Positions 43,179 through 52,141 of a stretch of DNA of 64,000 nucleotides are shown here, one piece after another. Source of the stretch: Mycolicibacterium sp. (GTDB taxonomy: Bacteria; Actinomycetota; Actinomycetes; Mycobacteriales; Mycobacteriaceae); contig NZ_JAEMTA010000018.1 of the NCBI RefSeq assembly GCF_016462545.1, forward strand, positions 30,209 to 94,208, read 5' to 3'. The notes beneath the pieces are model-generated. The model was not told the DNA's origin, searched no databases, and worked only from the letters and a program-made list of their open reading frames with translations. Position 1 is the stretch's first letter, and each line of letters begins with the position of its first letter. Made by a program: the position numbers and the translations under genes.

Positions 43179-46100
43179 ATGACCACGGTGAATCCTGGAT
43201 CTCCAGGTCGGCAGCGCAGCGACGACGAGACCGAGACGGCGGCGATCGACACCGGCCTCACCAGCGGGCTCGCCAAGGCGTATCTCGCGACCCACCAGGG
43301 ACCTCACGGTGACTCACCCGCGGCCGACACCGCGCTGACCGTGCCGCTGGATCTGGCCGGGCGGACGGTCTCTCCCGCTCTGCTGGCCGCGCATGCCCGC
43401 GTCGGACGACAGCGTTCCGCGGGCGAAACCAAGGTCGCGGTCCATTCCGCCGGGGACTCCAGTGGCGTCGGTCCGGCGATCCAGATCGTCACCGATCAGG
43501 ACGCCGTCCTGATGGATACCGTCACCGTTCTCCTGCATCGGCTCGGTGTCTTCTACGTCGGGATCATGAACCCGGTGTTCCGGGTGCGCCGCAACCCTGC
43601 CGGAGAGTTGGTGGACGTCCATCCGGCGTCGGACCCCGATGCGCCGACCGACGGCATCAACGAAGCCTGGGTGCACGTGCAGCTCTCTCCGTCCGCGGAC
43701 GCGAGGGCCACGGCGGAAGCGGTTGCGCTGCTGCCCAACGTCCTCTCCGACGCCCGCCAGGTGGCGCTCGACGCCGATGCGCTGAACGCCGCCCTCGTCG
43801 TTCTCGCCGGTCAGTTGGACGCGGATCGCAACGGGCACTTCCCGTCGTACGACCGCCGCGACGTGGCGGCGTTGCTGCGCTGGTTGGCCGACGGCCACTT
43901 CGTCTTGCTCGGTTACCAGCGCTGCTCGGTGGCCGACGGTCGGGCCACGGTCGACACCGCCAGCCGCCTGGGTGTGTTGCGGCTCCGTACCGACGTGCTT
44001 CCGCAGCTCACCGACCAGGACGATCTTCTGGTGCTGGCGCAGGCGACCATGCCGAGCTATCTGCGGTACGGCGCACACCCGCACATCGTGGTGGTCCGCG
44101 AGAGTCTCCCCGGCGAGGCCTCCGCCATCGAGCACCGGTTCGTCGGGTCGTTCACAGTGGCCGCCTCGAACGCGAACGTGCTCGAGATCCCGCTCATCTC
44201 ACGCCGCGTTCACGAGGCACTCGCGCTGTCGCACGGCGACCACAGTCATCCTGGTCAGCTGACGCTGGACATCATTCAGACGATCCCACGTTCCGAGCTC
44301 TTCTCGCTCAGCGCGCGCCAACTCCTGGACATGGCCAACGCGGTCGTCGATCTGGGGTCGCGACGCCGCGCGCTGCTGTTCCTGCGCACCGACCAGCTGT
44401 CCCACTTCGTGTCGTGCCTGGTGTATCTGCCGCGCGACCGGTACACCACCGCGGTCCGGCTCGGGATTCAGGACATCCTGGTTCGGGAGCTGGGCGGCGA
44501 GAGTATCGAATACACGGCAAGGGTCAGCGAATCACCTTGGGCGGTAGTGCACTTCACGGTTCGACTACCCGACGGCACTCGTGCTGCCGACGTCGACACG
44601 TCGCTGGACAACGAGACCAGGATTCAGAATCTGCTCACCGAGGCCTCGCGCACCTGGGGTGACCGGTTGATGGGAGCGGTACCGACCGGCGCCATCAGCC
44701 GGGCCAACGGCGAGCACTACTCCGTAGCCTTCCCGGAGGTCTACCGACAGGCGTTCACGCCGCACGACGCCATTGGCGACATCGCGATCATGGAACAGCT
44801 GCAAGATGATTCGGTCAAGCTGGTCTTCGCTGACGGCGGTGAGGGCCAGCCTGCGAACCTCACCTGGTATCTCGCTGGTCGGTCGGCATCGCTGAGCGTG
44901 TTGCTGCCGATGCTGCAGTGCATGGGCGTCGTCGTCCTCGAGGAGCGGCCGTTCTCCGTCACGCGGGCCGACGGGGTGCCGGTGTGGATCTATCAGTTCA
45001 AGATCTCCCCGCAGGAGTCCATGCGGGAGGAAGGCGACGCCGTCGAGCGCGAGGCGACCGCCACGCGTTTCGCCGATACGGTCACCGCGATCTGGAACGG
45101 CCGCGTCGAGATCGACCGGTTCAACGAACTGGTCATGCGGGCCGGGTTGACCTGGCAGCAGGTGACTGTCCTCCGCAGCTACGCAAAGTATCTGCGGCAG
45201 GCCGGATTTCCCTACAGCCAGTCCCACATCGAGACCGTCGTCAACGACAATCCCCGCACGGCGCGGGCGCTCGTCGAACTCTTCGAGGCGCTCTTCGACC
45301 CCGCGGACGCCGAATCGGCCTCGGGCAAGAAGCGCGATGCGTCGGCGGCTGCGGTGGCGGTCGCCGCGGGCATCGATGCGCTGGTGAGCCTCGATACCGA
45401 CCGGGTGCTGCGCGCATTCGCCTCCATGATCCAGGCGACGCTGCGCACCAATTACTTCGTCACCACCCCCGGATCGGCCCGCAGCCAGGACGTGCTGTCG
45501 ATCAAACTGAATCCCGGACTGATCGACGAATTACCGCTTCCCAGGCCGAGATACGAGATATTCGTGTACTCGCCGCGCGTCGAGGGCGTGCATTTGCGCT
45601 TCGGCAACGTGGCCAGGGGAGGCCTCCGGTGGTCGGATCGTCGAGAAGACTTCCGTACCGAGATTCTCGGACTGGTCAAGGCGCAGGCGGTCAAGAACGC
45701 CGTCATCGTGCCCGTCGGCGCCAAGGGCGGCTTCGTCGTGAAGAATCCGCCGGTCCCCACGGGGGATGCCGCCACGGATCGCGACGCGCAGCGTAGCGAA
45801 GGCGTGGCGTGCTACCGACTGTTCATCTCCGGGCTGCTCGACGTCACCGACAACGTCGACACCGCGTCCGGCACCGTCACCACGCCCACCGACGTGGTCC
45901 GACGCGACGGCGACGACGCCTATCTCGTCGTCGCCGCCGACAAGGGCACCGCGACCTTCTCGGACATCGCCAACGACGTCGCGAAGTCCTACGGCTTCTG
46001 GCTGGGCGATGCCTTCGCCTCCGGCGGATCGGTCGGCTATGACCACAAGGCGATGGGCATCACCGCCAGGGGCGCCTGGGAGTCGGTCAAGCGGCACTTC

Positions 46101-48062
46101 CGCGAAATGGGCATCGACACCCAGACCGAGGACTTCACGGTGGTCGGCGTCGGAGACATGAGCGGTGACGTGTTCGGCAACGGCATGTTGCTGTCCAAGC
46201 ACATTCGACTCGTCGCGGCGTTCGATCACCGACACGTCTTCCTCGATCCGAATCCCGACGCGGCGGCGTCGTGGGCGGAGAGGTCGCGCATGTTCGCGCT
46301 ACCGCGGTCGAGTTGGGACGACTACGACCGCAGCCTCATCAGCGAGGGCGGCGGTGTGTTCGGCCGCGAGCAGAAGTCCATTCCGATCAGTCCTCAGGTT
46401 CGCGTCGCACTGGGCCTCGCCGATGGTGTCGAGGAGATGACGCCACCCGCACTGATGAAGGCGATCCTGCAGGCACCCGTCGACCTGTTCTGGAACGGTG
46501 GCATCGGTACCTACATCAAAGCGGAGGCCGAGTCCGACGCCGACGTCGGTGATCGTGCCAACGATGCGGTGCGCGTCAACGCGAATCAGGTGCGCGCACA
46601 CGTGATCGGCGAGGGCGGGAACCTCGGCGTGACGCAGCGCGGGCGCATCGAGTTCGAACTCAACGGCGGCCACATGAACACCGATGCGCTCGACAACTCT
46701 GCGGGAGTGGACTGCTCCGACCACGAGGTCAACATCAAGATCCTCGTCGACTCCCTGGTCACCGGGGGACAGGTGAGCGCCGAGGAGCGCACGCCGCTGC
46801 TGATGTCGATGACCGACGAGGTGGGCACGCTCGTCCTGCAGGACAACGCCGCGCAGAACGACCTGATGGGCACCAGCCGGGCGAACGCAGCAGGCCTCCT
46901 TCCGGTGCACGCCCGTCAGATCAGGGCGTTGGTCGCCGACGGCGGGCTGAACCGCGAGCTCGAGGCGCTGCCGTCGGAGAAGGAGATTCGGCGGAGAATC
47001 GAGATCGGGCTGGGACTCACGACGCCCGAACTCTCCACCCTCATGGCCTATGTGAAGCTGGCTCTCAAGGACGAGCTCCTGGCCAGTGAGCTGCCCGATC
47101 AGGAGGTCTTCGCCTCCCGGCTGCCCGACTACTTCCCGCACCAGCTTCGCGACCGCTTCGGCGCCGAGATTCGGACGCACCAACTGCGTCGGGAGATCGT
47201 CAGCACGATGCTGGTGAACGATCTCGTCGACACGGCGGGCATCACCTACGCCTACCGCGTCGCGGAGGACGTGGGTGTCGGCCCGGTCGACGCGGTCCGG
47301 GCGTTCGTCGCCACCGACGAGATCTTCCGGGTCGGCGACGTCTGGCGGCAGATCATGGCCGCGGGCGACGCGGGAGTCCCCGTCGCCGTGACGGACCGGA
47401 TGACCCTCGATCTGCGTCGTCTGATCGACCGCGCCGGACGATGGCTGCTCAACTACCGCCCTCAGCCGCTGGCCGTGGGTGCAGAGGTCAACCGGTTCGC
47501 CGCCAAGGTGGCCGACCTCACGCCCCGGATGTCGGAGTGGCTGCGCGGCGACGACCGTGCCATCGTGGCCAAGGATTCTGGGGAGTTCATCGCCCAAGGC
47601 GTGTCGGAGGAGCTGGCGATGATGGTCGCGACCGGGCTCTATCAGTACAGCCTCCTGGACGTGATCGACATCGCCGACATCGTCGACCGCGATCCCGTCG
47701 AGGTGGCCGACACCTACTTCACGTTGATGGATCACCTTGGTGCCGACGGCCTTCTCACCGCGATCTCGCGCCTGGCGCGGGATGATCGCTGGCATTCGTT
47801 GGCGCGCTTGGCGATTCGCGACGATATCTACGGTTCGCTGCGCGCGTTGTGCTTCGACGTGCTCGCCGTCGGTGAACCCGACGAGACCGGCGAGCAGAAG
47901 GTCGAGGAATGGGAGCTGTCCAACAGTTCCCGCGTGGCGCGGGCGCGGCGCACGCTCAACGAGATCTACGAGGATGGCGAGAAGGACCTGGCGACGCTGT
48001 CGGTGGCTGCCCGCCAGATCCGCAGCATGACCAGGACGAGTGGAACGGGAACCACCGGGTGA
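43179..48062 (+). CDS. gdh: NAD-specific glutamate dehydrogenase, 180-kDa class
   Basis: Oxidative deamination of glutamate to 2-oxoglutarate. 1627 residues from the ATG at 43179, close to Rv2476c. Long N-terminal regulatory region with ACT-like repeats. Catalytic core in the central part: [20 protein letters not shown], then [15 protein letters not shown] with the catalytic Lys, and the Rossmann region [40 protein letters not shown] follows. The C-terminal helical domain ends the protein. This class is allosterically controlled in mycobacteria (GarA). The thioesterase GTG overlaps its stop. Confidence 0.96.
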   Translation: MTTVNPGSPGRQRSDDETETAAIDTGLTSGLAKAYLATHQGPHGDSPAADTALTVPLDLAGRTVSPALLAAHARVGRQRSAGETKVAVHSAGDSSGVGPAIQIVTDQDAVLMDTVTVLLHRLGVFYVGIMNPVFRVRRNPAGELVDVHPASDPDAPTDGINEAWVHVQLSPSADARATAEAVALLPNVLSDARQVALDADALNAALVVLAGQLDADRNGHFPSYDRRDVAALLRWLADGHFVLLGYQRCSVADGRATVDTASRLGVLRLRTDVLPQLTDQDDLLVLAQATMPSYLRYGAHPHIVVVRESLPGEASAIEHRFVGSFTVAASNANVLEIPLISRRVHEALALSHGDHSHPGQLTLDIIQTIPRSELFSLSARQLLDMANAVVDLGSRRRALLFLRTDQLSHFVSCLVYLPRDRYTTAVRLGIQDILVRELGGESIEYTARVSESPWAVVHFTVRLPDGTRAADVDTSLDNETRIQNLLTEASRTWGDRLMGAVPTGAISRANGEHYSVAFPEVYRQAFTPHDAIGDIAIMEQLQDDSVKLVFADGGEGQPANLTWYLAGRSASLSVLLPMLQCMGVVVLEERPFSVTRADGVPVWIYQFKISPQESMREEGDAVEREATATRFADTVTAIWNGRVEIDRFNELVMRAGLTWQQVTVLRSYAKYLRQAGFPYSQSHIETVVNDNPRTARALVELFEALFDPADAESASGKKRDASAAAVAVAAGIDALVSLDTDRVLRAFASMIQATLRTNYFVTTPGSARSQDVLSIKLNPGLIDELPLPRPRYEIFVYSPRVEGVHLRFGNVARGGLRWSDRREDFRTEILGLVKAQAVKNAVIVPVGAKGGFVVKNPPVPTGDAATDRDAQRSEGVACYRLFISGLLDVTDNVDTASGTVTTPTDVVRRDGDDAYLVVAADKGTATFSDIANDVAKSYGFWLGDAFASGGSVGYDHKAMGITARGAWESVKRHFREMGIDTQTEDFTVVGVGDMSGDVFGNGMLLSKHIRLVAAFDHRHVFLDPNPDAAASWAERSRMFALPRSSWDDYDRSLISEGGGVFGREQKSIPISPQVRVALGLADGVEEMTPPALMKAILQAPVDLFWNGGIGTYIKAEAESDADVGDRANDAVRVNANQVRAHVIGEGGNLGVTQRGRIEFELNGGHMNTDALDNSAGVDCSDHEVNIKILVDSLVTGGQVSAEERTPLLMSMTDEVGTLVLQDNAAQNDLMGTSRANAAGLLPVHARQIRALVADGGLNRELEALPSEKEIRRRIEIGLGLTTPELSTLMAYVKLALKDELLASELPDQEVFASRLPDYFPHQLRDRFGAEIRTHQLRREIVSTMLVNDLVDTAGITYAYRVAEDVGVGPVDAVRAFVATDEIFRVGDVWRQIMAAGDAGVPVAVTDRMTLDLRRLIDRAGRWLLNYRPQPLAVGAEVNRFAAKVADLTPRMSEWLRGDDRAIVAKDSGEFIAQGVSEELAMMVATGLYQYSLLDVIDIADIVDRDPVEVADTYFTLMDHLGADGLLTAISRLARDDRWHSLARLAIRDDIYGSLRALCFDVLAVGEPDETGEQKVEEWELSNSSRVARARRTLNEIYEDGEKDLATLSVAARQIRSMTRTSGTGTTG

Positions 48063-48472
48063 CGGAACGCTTTACGACGCCGGTGCCGGTGCGCTGGTCG
48101 GACATCGACATGTACCAGCACGTCAACCACGGCACCATGGTGACGATCCTCGAAGAGGCGCGAGTGCCCTTCCTGACCGAGCCCTTCGCGCATGACTTCG
48201 ACACCATCGGACTGTTGATCGCCGAAGTGCGGGTGATCTACAAGGGGCAGCTGCGGCTAGCGGATTCGCCTCTGCAGGTGACGATTTGGGTCAAAAGACT
48301 GCGTGCGGTCGACTTCACCCTCGGGTACGAGGTGCGGTCGTCGCTCGCTGATCCGGACTCCAAGCCGGCAGTCATCGGCGAATCGCAGTTGGCCGCTTTC
48401 CACATCGCGGATCAACGTTTGGTGCGGCTGGCGCCGCATCACCGGGAGTATCTGCAGCGCTACCAGCGATGA
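48059..48472 (+). CDS. Acyl-CoA thioesterase, hotdog fold (Rv2475c-like)
   Basis: 137 residues; GTG start on the gdh stop. [20 protein letters not shown] carries the Asp/His/Asn active site of 4-hydroxybenzoyl-CoA-type thioesterases. Then [12 protein letters not shown] and [20 protein letters not shown] complete the single hotdog. Probably a dimeric or tetrameric thioesterase of unknown acyl preference. It overlaps the next gene by 4 bases. Confidence 0.9.
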   Translation: MTERFTTPVPVRWSDIDMYQHVNHGTMVTILEEARVPFLTEPFAHDFDTIGLLIAEVRVIYKGQLRLADSPLQVTIWVKRLRAVDFTLGYEVRSSLADPDSKPAVIGESQLAAFHIADQRLVRLAPHHREYLQRYQR

Positions 48473-49164
48473 GCGCCTTCACCGGAGGGGCCGGCGAACG
48501 CGGGCTGTGGCTCTCCGACGCCGCCCATCGGGAGGACCTGGCGACGTTCGTGGAGCACGCCATCCGTCTCGACATCGCCAGCGTCGTCAGGTTGCGCCAG
48601 CGCGGCGAAGGCCAGGTCGTCGCTTGGGTGGCAACGGGTTTCGACGTCCTGGCGAGTCGTGTGGTGAGCGGTCGCGTCATGCCCGCCGACCTGTCCGTCG
48701 GCGCCGATGCACTCGTGATGGCGCTGCCGTCGATGGACCGAGCAGGCTTCGTGGACCCGGGTTTCGCGATGGATTCGGCCTGGCGCGGAATGCTGCCTCC
48801 GGAGACGGGCTTCGTTCACTTGGACGACATCCCCGCGAGGGTGGTCCTCGACCTCGCGCAGCGGGGTGTTGCGCTGGCGAAGGAATACGGCTCGGCCCAT
48901 GGCCCTCCGGCGTCGCTGCTGGACCAGGAAGTCGTCGCGGTCAGCTCCGGTGAAGCCGAGGTCGGCATCCCCATGCGCTGCGTATTCGCCTTGACGGCAA
49001 TGGGTTTCCTGCCTCAGGCGAGGACGGACGATCAGTTCGCGCCAGAGTCGGTCGCGCCCGACGAGGTCGTACGGGTGCGCGTGTTGCCGACGTGGTTGCG
49101 CGTGGACGCTCGCTTCGGAACGGTCTACCGCCGTCGCGGCGACCCCGCCGTCGTCCTGCGGTAG
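48469..49164 (+). CDS. Conserved mycobacterial protein of unknown function (Rv2474c-like)
   Basis: 231 residues; ATG overlaps the thioesterase stop. No catalytic motif recognised. Mostly alpha/beta with FVEHAIRLDIASVVRLRQRG, WVATGFDVLASRVVSGRVMP and VGIPMRCVFALTAMGFLPQA. Its place after gdh and the thioesterase is conserved in M. tuberculosis. No signal peptide or membrane helix. Convergent with glbO 19 bases away. Confidence 0.85.
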   Translation: MSAFTGGAGERGLWLSDAAHREDLATFVEHAIRLDIASVVRLRQRGEGQVVAWVATGFDVLASRVVSGRVMPADLSVGADALVMALPSMDRAGFVDPGFAMDSAWRGMLPPETGFVHLDDIPARVVLDLAQRGVALAKEYGSAHGPPASLLDQEVVAVSSGEAEVGIPMRCVFALTAMGFLPQARTDDQFAPESVAPDEVVRVRVLPTWLRVDARFGTVYRRRGDPAVVLR

Positions 49165-49183
49165 GGCGCCGCGGCGCGATCGT

Positions 49184-49588
49184 TCAGAACGGCGAGTTGA
49201 CCATCGAGTGTGCGGCCATCTCCAGGTAGTTCAGCAGCAGCCGGCGGTGGGCGTCGTCGAGGGTCTGCGAATCGATCTCGGCGACGGCGGTGTGCATACA
49301 GCGCAGCCACGCGTCGCGTTCGAAGGGGCCGACCTTGAAGGGCGCGTGTCGCATCCGCAGCCGCGGATGTCCGCGCAGCTCGGAATACGTCCGCGGCCCT
49401 CCCCAGTACTGCTCGAGGAACATGCGCAGTCGCTCCTCGGCGCCGTCTAGGTCGTACTCGGGGTAGAGGGGTCGCAGAATCTCGTCGTCGCGAACGAGTT
49501 GGTAGAACCGCGACACGATGGTCCGGAACGTCTCGGCACCGCCGACTTCGTCGTAGAACGACGCGGGTTGCTCCGTCACGGTGTCCAT
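49184..49588 (-). CDS. glbO: Truncated hemoglobin O
   Basis: Group II truncated hemoglobin, 134 residues from the ATG at 49588; the open frame upstream runs through tandem repeats and is not coding. Proximal His81 (RMRHAPF), Tyr in helix B (SRFYQLV) and Trp94 at G8 (RDAWLRCM), plus [20 protein letters not shown], are diagnostic. Binds O2 and detoxifies NO or peroxides, and is often membrane-associated. GGAAGGGA precedes the start by 3 bases. Three 34-bp tandem repeats begin 9 bases upstream of the ATG, inside the promoter region. Confidence 0.96.
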   Translation of the reverse strand: MDTVTEQPASFYDEVGGAETFRTIVSRFYQLVRDDEILRPLYPEYDLDGAEERLRMFLEQYWGGPRTYSELRGHPRLRMRHAPFKVGPFERDAWLRCMHTAVAEIDSQTLDDAHRRLLLNYLEMAAHSMVNSPF

Positions 49589-49596
49589 TGTCCCTT

Positions 49597-49693
49597 CCGG
49601 TGGGCAGGAGCGGAGCGACCGGGGGATGTTCCGGTGGGCAGGAGCGGAGCGACCGGGGGATGTTCCGGTGGGCAGGAGCGGAGCGACCGGGGG
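49597..49693. repeat. 34-bp tandem repeat, 2.85 copies, in the glbO upstream region
   Basis: Units at 49597-49630, 49631-49664 and 49665-49693 are identical over their shared length. Each contains GGGCAGGAGCGGAGCGACC. No spacer variation and only three units, so not CRISPR. The unit's short core resembles dispersed repeats that generate spurious SLRSCPPE peptides in mycobacterial annotations. It must shift or contain the glbO promoter. Confidence 0.92.
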
Positions 49694-49870
49694 CTCACCA
49701 CCCCGCGGTTCGCGTGCGCCTTGATGCGCTCGGTGCGCCCGAACGCGCACGAATCGCGAGTGCGGGAGAACGACGCCGTCACCGGATGTTCATCGAGGTG
49801 ACCAGCGAACACGACCCAAATTGTCGTGCGATCGACGCCGATCCGTGGTGCACTGTGTCACGGAGGACGT

Positions 49871-50515
49871 ATGTCGCTGCGAAGGAAGAGCCGCGGGCAT
49901 TTGACTGCGGCTGGTTCGACTGGCCCCTCGGTACTTGCTGCGCAGACTCTGCCGCTTCCCGGCATCGAGGCTCGTCCGCCCACTCACGACGGAAGCGTCT
50001 GGGCGCGTCGCAGGGTGCTCCTGCTGAATTCGACCTATGAACCGCTGGCGGCATTGCCCGCCCGACGCGCGGTGGTCATGCTGCTGTGCGGCAAGGCCGA
50101 CGTGGTGCACGCCGACCCCGCCGGCCCGGTCATTCACTCGGCCACCAGGGCGATCACGGTGCCCTCGGTGATCCGGCTGCGCTCCTTCGTGCGGGTGCCC
50201 TACCGGGCGCGTGTGCCCATGACGCGGGCGGCACTCATGCACCGCGACCGATTCCGTTGTGCCTACTGCGGGGCCAAGGCCGACACCGTCGACCACGTGG
50301 TCCCGCGCAGCCGAGGTGGCGATCACTCGTGGGAGAACTGCGTCGCGGCGTGCGCTGGCTGCAACCACCGAAAGGCCGATCGAATGCTCGCCGAGCTGGG
50401 CTGGACGTTGCGGTCGACGCCGCTGCCGCCGAAGGGGCAGCACTGGCGACTGCTGTCGTCGGTCAAGGAGCTCGACCCGGCATGGGTGAGATATCTGGGT
50501 GAAGGCGCGGCCTGA
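49871..50515 (+). CDS. HNH endonuclease family protein (Rv2469c-like)
   Basis: 214 residues from the ATG at 49871, with GGAGG 4 bases upstream. The C-terminal HNH module has a zinc-ribbon frame [20 protein letters not shown], then [20 protein letters not shown] and RKADRM: paired CxxC motifs, catalytic DH and N. The N-terminal half ([20 protein letters not shown]) is the conserved extension of this chromosomal HNH family, whose role is unknown; not obviously mobile. Followed 26 bases later by the predicted ctaJ gene. Confidence 0.9.
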   Translation: MSLRRKSRGHLTAAGSTGPSVLAAQTLPLPGIEARPPTHDGSVWARRRVLLLNSTYEPLAALPARRAVVMLLCGKADVVHADPAGPVIHSATRAITVPSVIRLRSFVRVPYRARVPMTRAALMHRDRFRCAYCGAKADTVDHVVPRSRGGDHSWENCVAACAGCNHRKADRMLAELGWTLRSTPLPPKGQHWRLLSSVKELDPAWVRYLGEGAA

Positions 50516-50541
50516 GTGTCCATTGCGATACGGTTTGCGTC

Positions 50542-50763
50542 GTGAGCACAGCACTTACCCATTCGCTGCTCGGCGGTGTTCCGCTGCTAGTGGCGTTGTT
50601 ACTGGCCGCGTTGATCTTCCGGCGCAAGGGTCCGCACCCGGCGACGTACACGTTGACCGAAGAGTGGACCCACGAGCCGATCCTGTGGGCCGCTGACGAA
50701 CCGGCCGATCACGGCCACGAATCGCATCTCACGGTAGGAGGTGGCGCAAGTGGCAAGTGGTGA
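50542..50763 (+). CDS. ctaJ: Small membrane protein, probable cytochrome aa3 oxidase subunit CtaJ
   Basis: 73 residues with one N-terminal membrane helix ([20 protein letters not shown]) and a soluble tail containing [20 protein letters not shown]. The position between the HNH and DUF5130 genes and the single-helix topology match the small accessory subunit CtaJ found in the mycobacterial III-IV supercomplex. The assignment is from memory of that locus. Overlaps the next gene by 14 bases. Confidence 0.65.
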   Translation: MSTALTHSLLGGVPLLVALLLAALIFRRKGPHPATYTLTEEWTHEPILWAADEPADHGHESHLTVGGGASGKW

Positions 50764-51229
50764 TCACTCGACCGAGCTGGCGACGACCAGTTCAGAGGTA
50801 CTGCCCTACGGTTTCGCCTATACGGCGAGCGGACGGATCTCCGGCGTCACCGAACCTGGCGAGCTGTCGGTGCACTACCCGTTCCCGGTCAAGGACCTCG
50901 TCGTGCTCGATGACGCGCTGAAGTACGGCTCCCGCGCGGCCAAGGCTCGGTTCGCGGTGTACATCGGTGGTCTCGGTGAGGACACCGCCGCGACTGCGCG
51001 CGACATTCTGGCCAAGGTGCCGACGCCCGACAACGCGGTGCTCCTCGCCGTGTCGCCGAATCAGAAGGCCATCGAGGTGGTCTACGGCTCCGAAGTTCAG
51101 GGTCGAGGCATCGAAGAGGCGGCCCCATTGGGCGTCTCGGCCGCGGCCGCGTCCTTCAAGGAGGGCGACCTGCTCGACGGCCTGATCAGTGCCGTGCGCG
51201 TCCTCAGCGCTGGCGTTTCGCCGCGCTAG
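50750..51229 (+). CDS. DUF5130 family protein (Rv2468c-like)
   Basis: 159 residues. The GTG at 50750 was chosen because AGGAGG lies 8 bases before it; the GTG at 50741 would touch that site. The C-terminal two-thirds ([20 protein letters not shown], then [20 protein letters not shown] and [20 protein letters not shown]) resembles a TPM-like domain. No membrane helix. Function unknown. Its gene order next to ctaJ suggests a link to the respiratory complex, not proven. Confidence 0.8.
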   Translation: MASGDHSTELATTSSEVLPYGFAYTASGRISGVTEPGELSVHYPFPVKDLVVLDDALKYGSRAAKARFAVYIGGLGEDTAATARDILAKVPTPDNAVLLAVSPNQKAIEVVYGSEVQGRGIEEAAPLGVSAAAASFKEGDLLDGLISAVRVLSAGVSPR

Positions 51230-51321
51230 ATCTCACCTCTGCCGCGAGCGTGCGTGTCGGCTCCACGACACGCCGCCGCGGTACGTCGCCTTGCGCGCTC
51301 ATCGGGTCCTCGAGACGACAA

Positions 51322-51348
51322 AACCGGTGACCGAAATGGTCACCGGTT
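51322..51348. terminator. Bidirectional terminator, 11-bp stem
   Basis: AACCGGTGACC (51322-51332), loop GAAAT, GGTCACCGGTT (51338-51348) is a perfect stem. On the minus strand it is followed by TTTTG, a good intrinsic terminator for the 46-aa gene. It also stands between this gene and DUF5130 and can end both convergent transcripts. Confidence 0.85.
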
Positions 51349-51367
51349 GGGAAACGCCTGCCGCGTT

Positions 51368-51508
51368 TCAGTTGTTCTCGTCGTGCCTCTGGGCGATCGC
51401 CAGCAGTTCTTCGCGAACCGTGGAATCGGGGAGCGCATAGATCCGCGCGTAGAGGCGGCGTCGGTTCATCGTGCGCGTCAGGTCTTCACGAATCTGCGCG
51501 AAGGACAT
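51368..51508 (-). CDS. Small protein of 46 residues, unknown function
   Basis: ATG at 51508 with AGGAG 8 bases upstream: MSFAQIREDLTRTMNRRRLY, then ARIYALPDSTVREELLAIAQ and RHDENN. Codon use is normal for this genome. The protein is amphipathic and helical, with a basic middle and acidic end, and no membrane helix. Followed by a strong terminator, supporting a real gene. The upstream region (51600-51660) is AT-rich and probably holds the promoter. No family recognised. Confidence 0.72.
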   Translation of the reverse strand: MSFAQIREDLTRTMNRRRLYARIYALPDSTVREELLAIAQRHDENN

Positions 51509-51749
51509 TTCTTCACTCCTAGGTTGTGCTCCGGATCACAGAGCGGGGGTTGCTGTGCGTCCGTCGACATGGGGATCACCCGGTCGACGTACTCATCCAT
51601 CGTCCGTGTTAAAAGCATGTAAATCAAACTCTGACGTGTGACTTTGCGCTCAGTGTCATCCGGTCTAGTCCGACGAGATGCGCCTGGATCGATCCGGTCG
51701 GACGCGTGGCGACCGCAGTGATCGTTTGCTGCAAAAGAGGGTGGCGCGC

Positions 51750-52106
51750 TCAGCTCATCGACGTCGGCGCGGATAGCAGGGCCCGGATCCGCACGTACCG
51801 CTCCAGGAAGGCGCGCTCGTCGAGTCGCTTGCGACGAAGCCAACCGGTGACCTCGTCATTGCACTTGCTGGCATTGCAGGCGGCGCAGGCGGGCACGACG
51901 TTGTCGATCGTGTACCGCCCACCGCGGGAGATCGCCATGACGCAGTCCCGCTGCAGCGGGACCTCGGTGGCACCGCAGTAGGCGCACCCTTCCCACGCCG
52001 CCTTGATGGCGGCCCACTGCGCGGCCGTGAGGTCGTTCACCACGGCCGCGACGCGTCGCTGGCGCTTCCTGGCGGCACGCGCCCGTCGACTGTTGGTGGC
52101 AGCCAT
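51750..52106 (-). CDS. Small HNH endonuclease
   Basis: 118 residues. Basic N-terminus (RRARAARKRQRRVAAVVNDL), then a compact HNH fold: WEGCAYCGATEVPLQRDCVM, AISRGGRYTIDNVVPACAAC and NASKCNDEVTGWLRRKRL. CxxC pairs and His/Asn-like residues are in place, although the usual DH before the hairpin reads DCVMAIS (His replaced). It may be inactive or use another residue. A 36-base gap separates it from the pepN stop, so it may be expressed separately. Small HNH genes are often mobile. Confidence 0.8.
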   Translation of the reverse strand: MAATNSRRARAARKRQRRVAAVVNDLTAAQWAAIKAAWEGCAYCGATEVPLQRDCVMAISRGGRYTIDNVVPACAACNASKCNDEVTGWLRRKRLDERAFLERYVRIRALLSAPTSMS

Positions 52107-52141
52107 GGCGCGAGCGTAGGCGACGGCGCGCCGAAATCCCG

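Noticed and set aside
49597..49693. Three direct repeats considered as a CRISPR array
   Set aside because: The units are contiguous with no unique spacers and there are no cas genes; it is a simple tandem repeat.
51478..51843. Minus-strand 121-codon open frame before the small gene
   Set aside because: It overlaps the 46-residue gene and its leader in another frame, has no ribosome site and no coherent composition.
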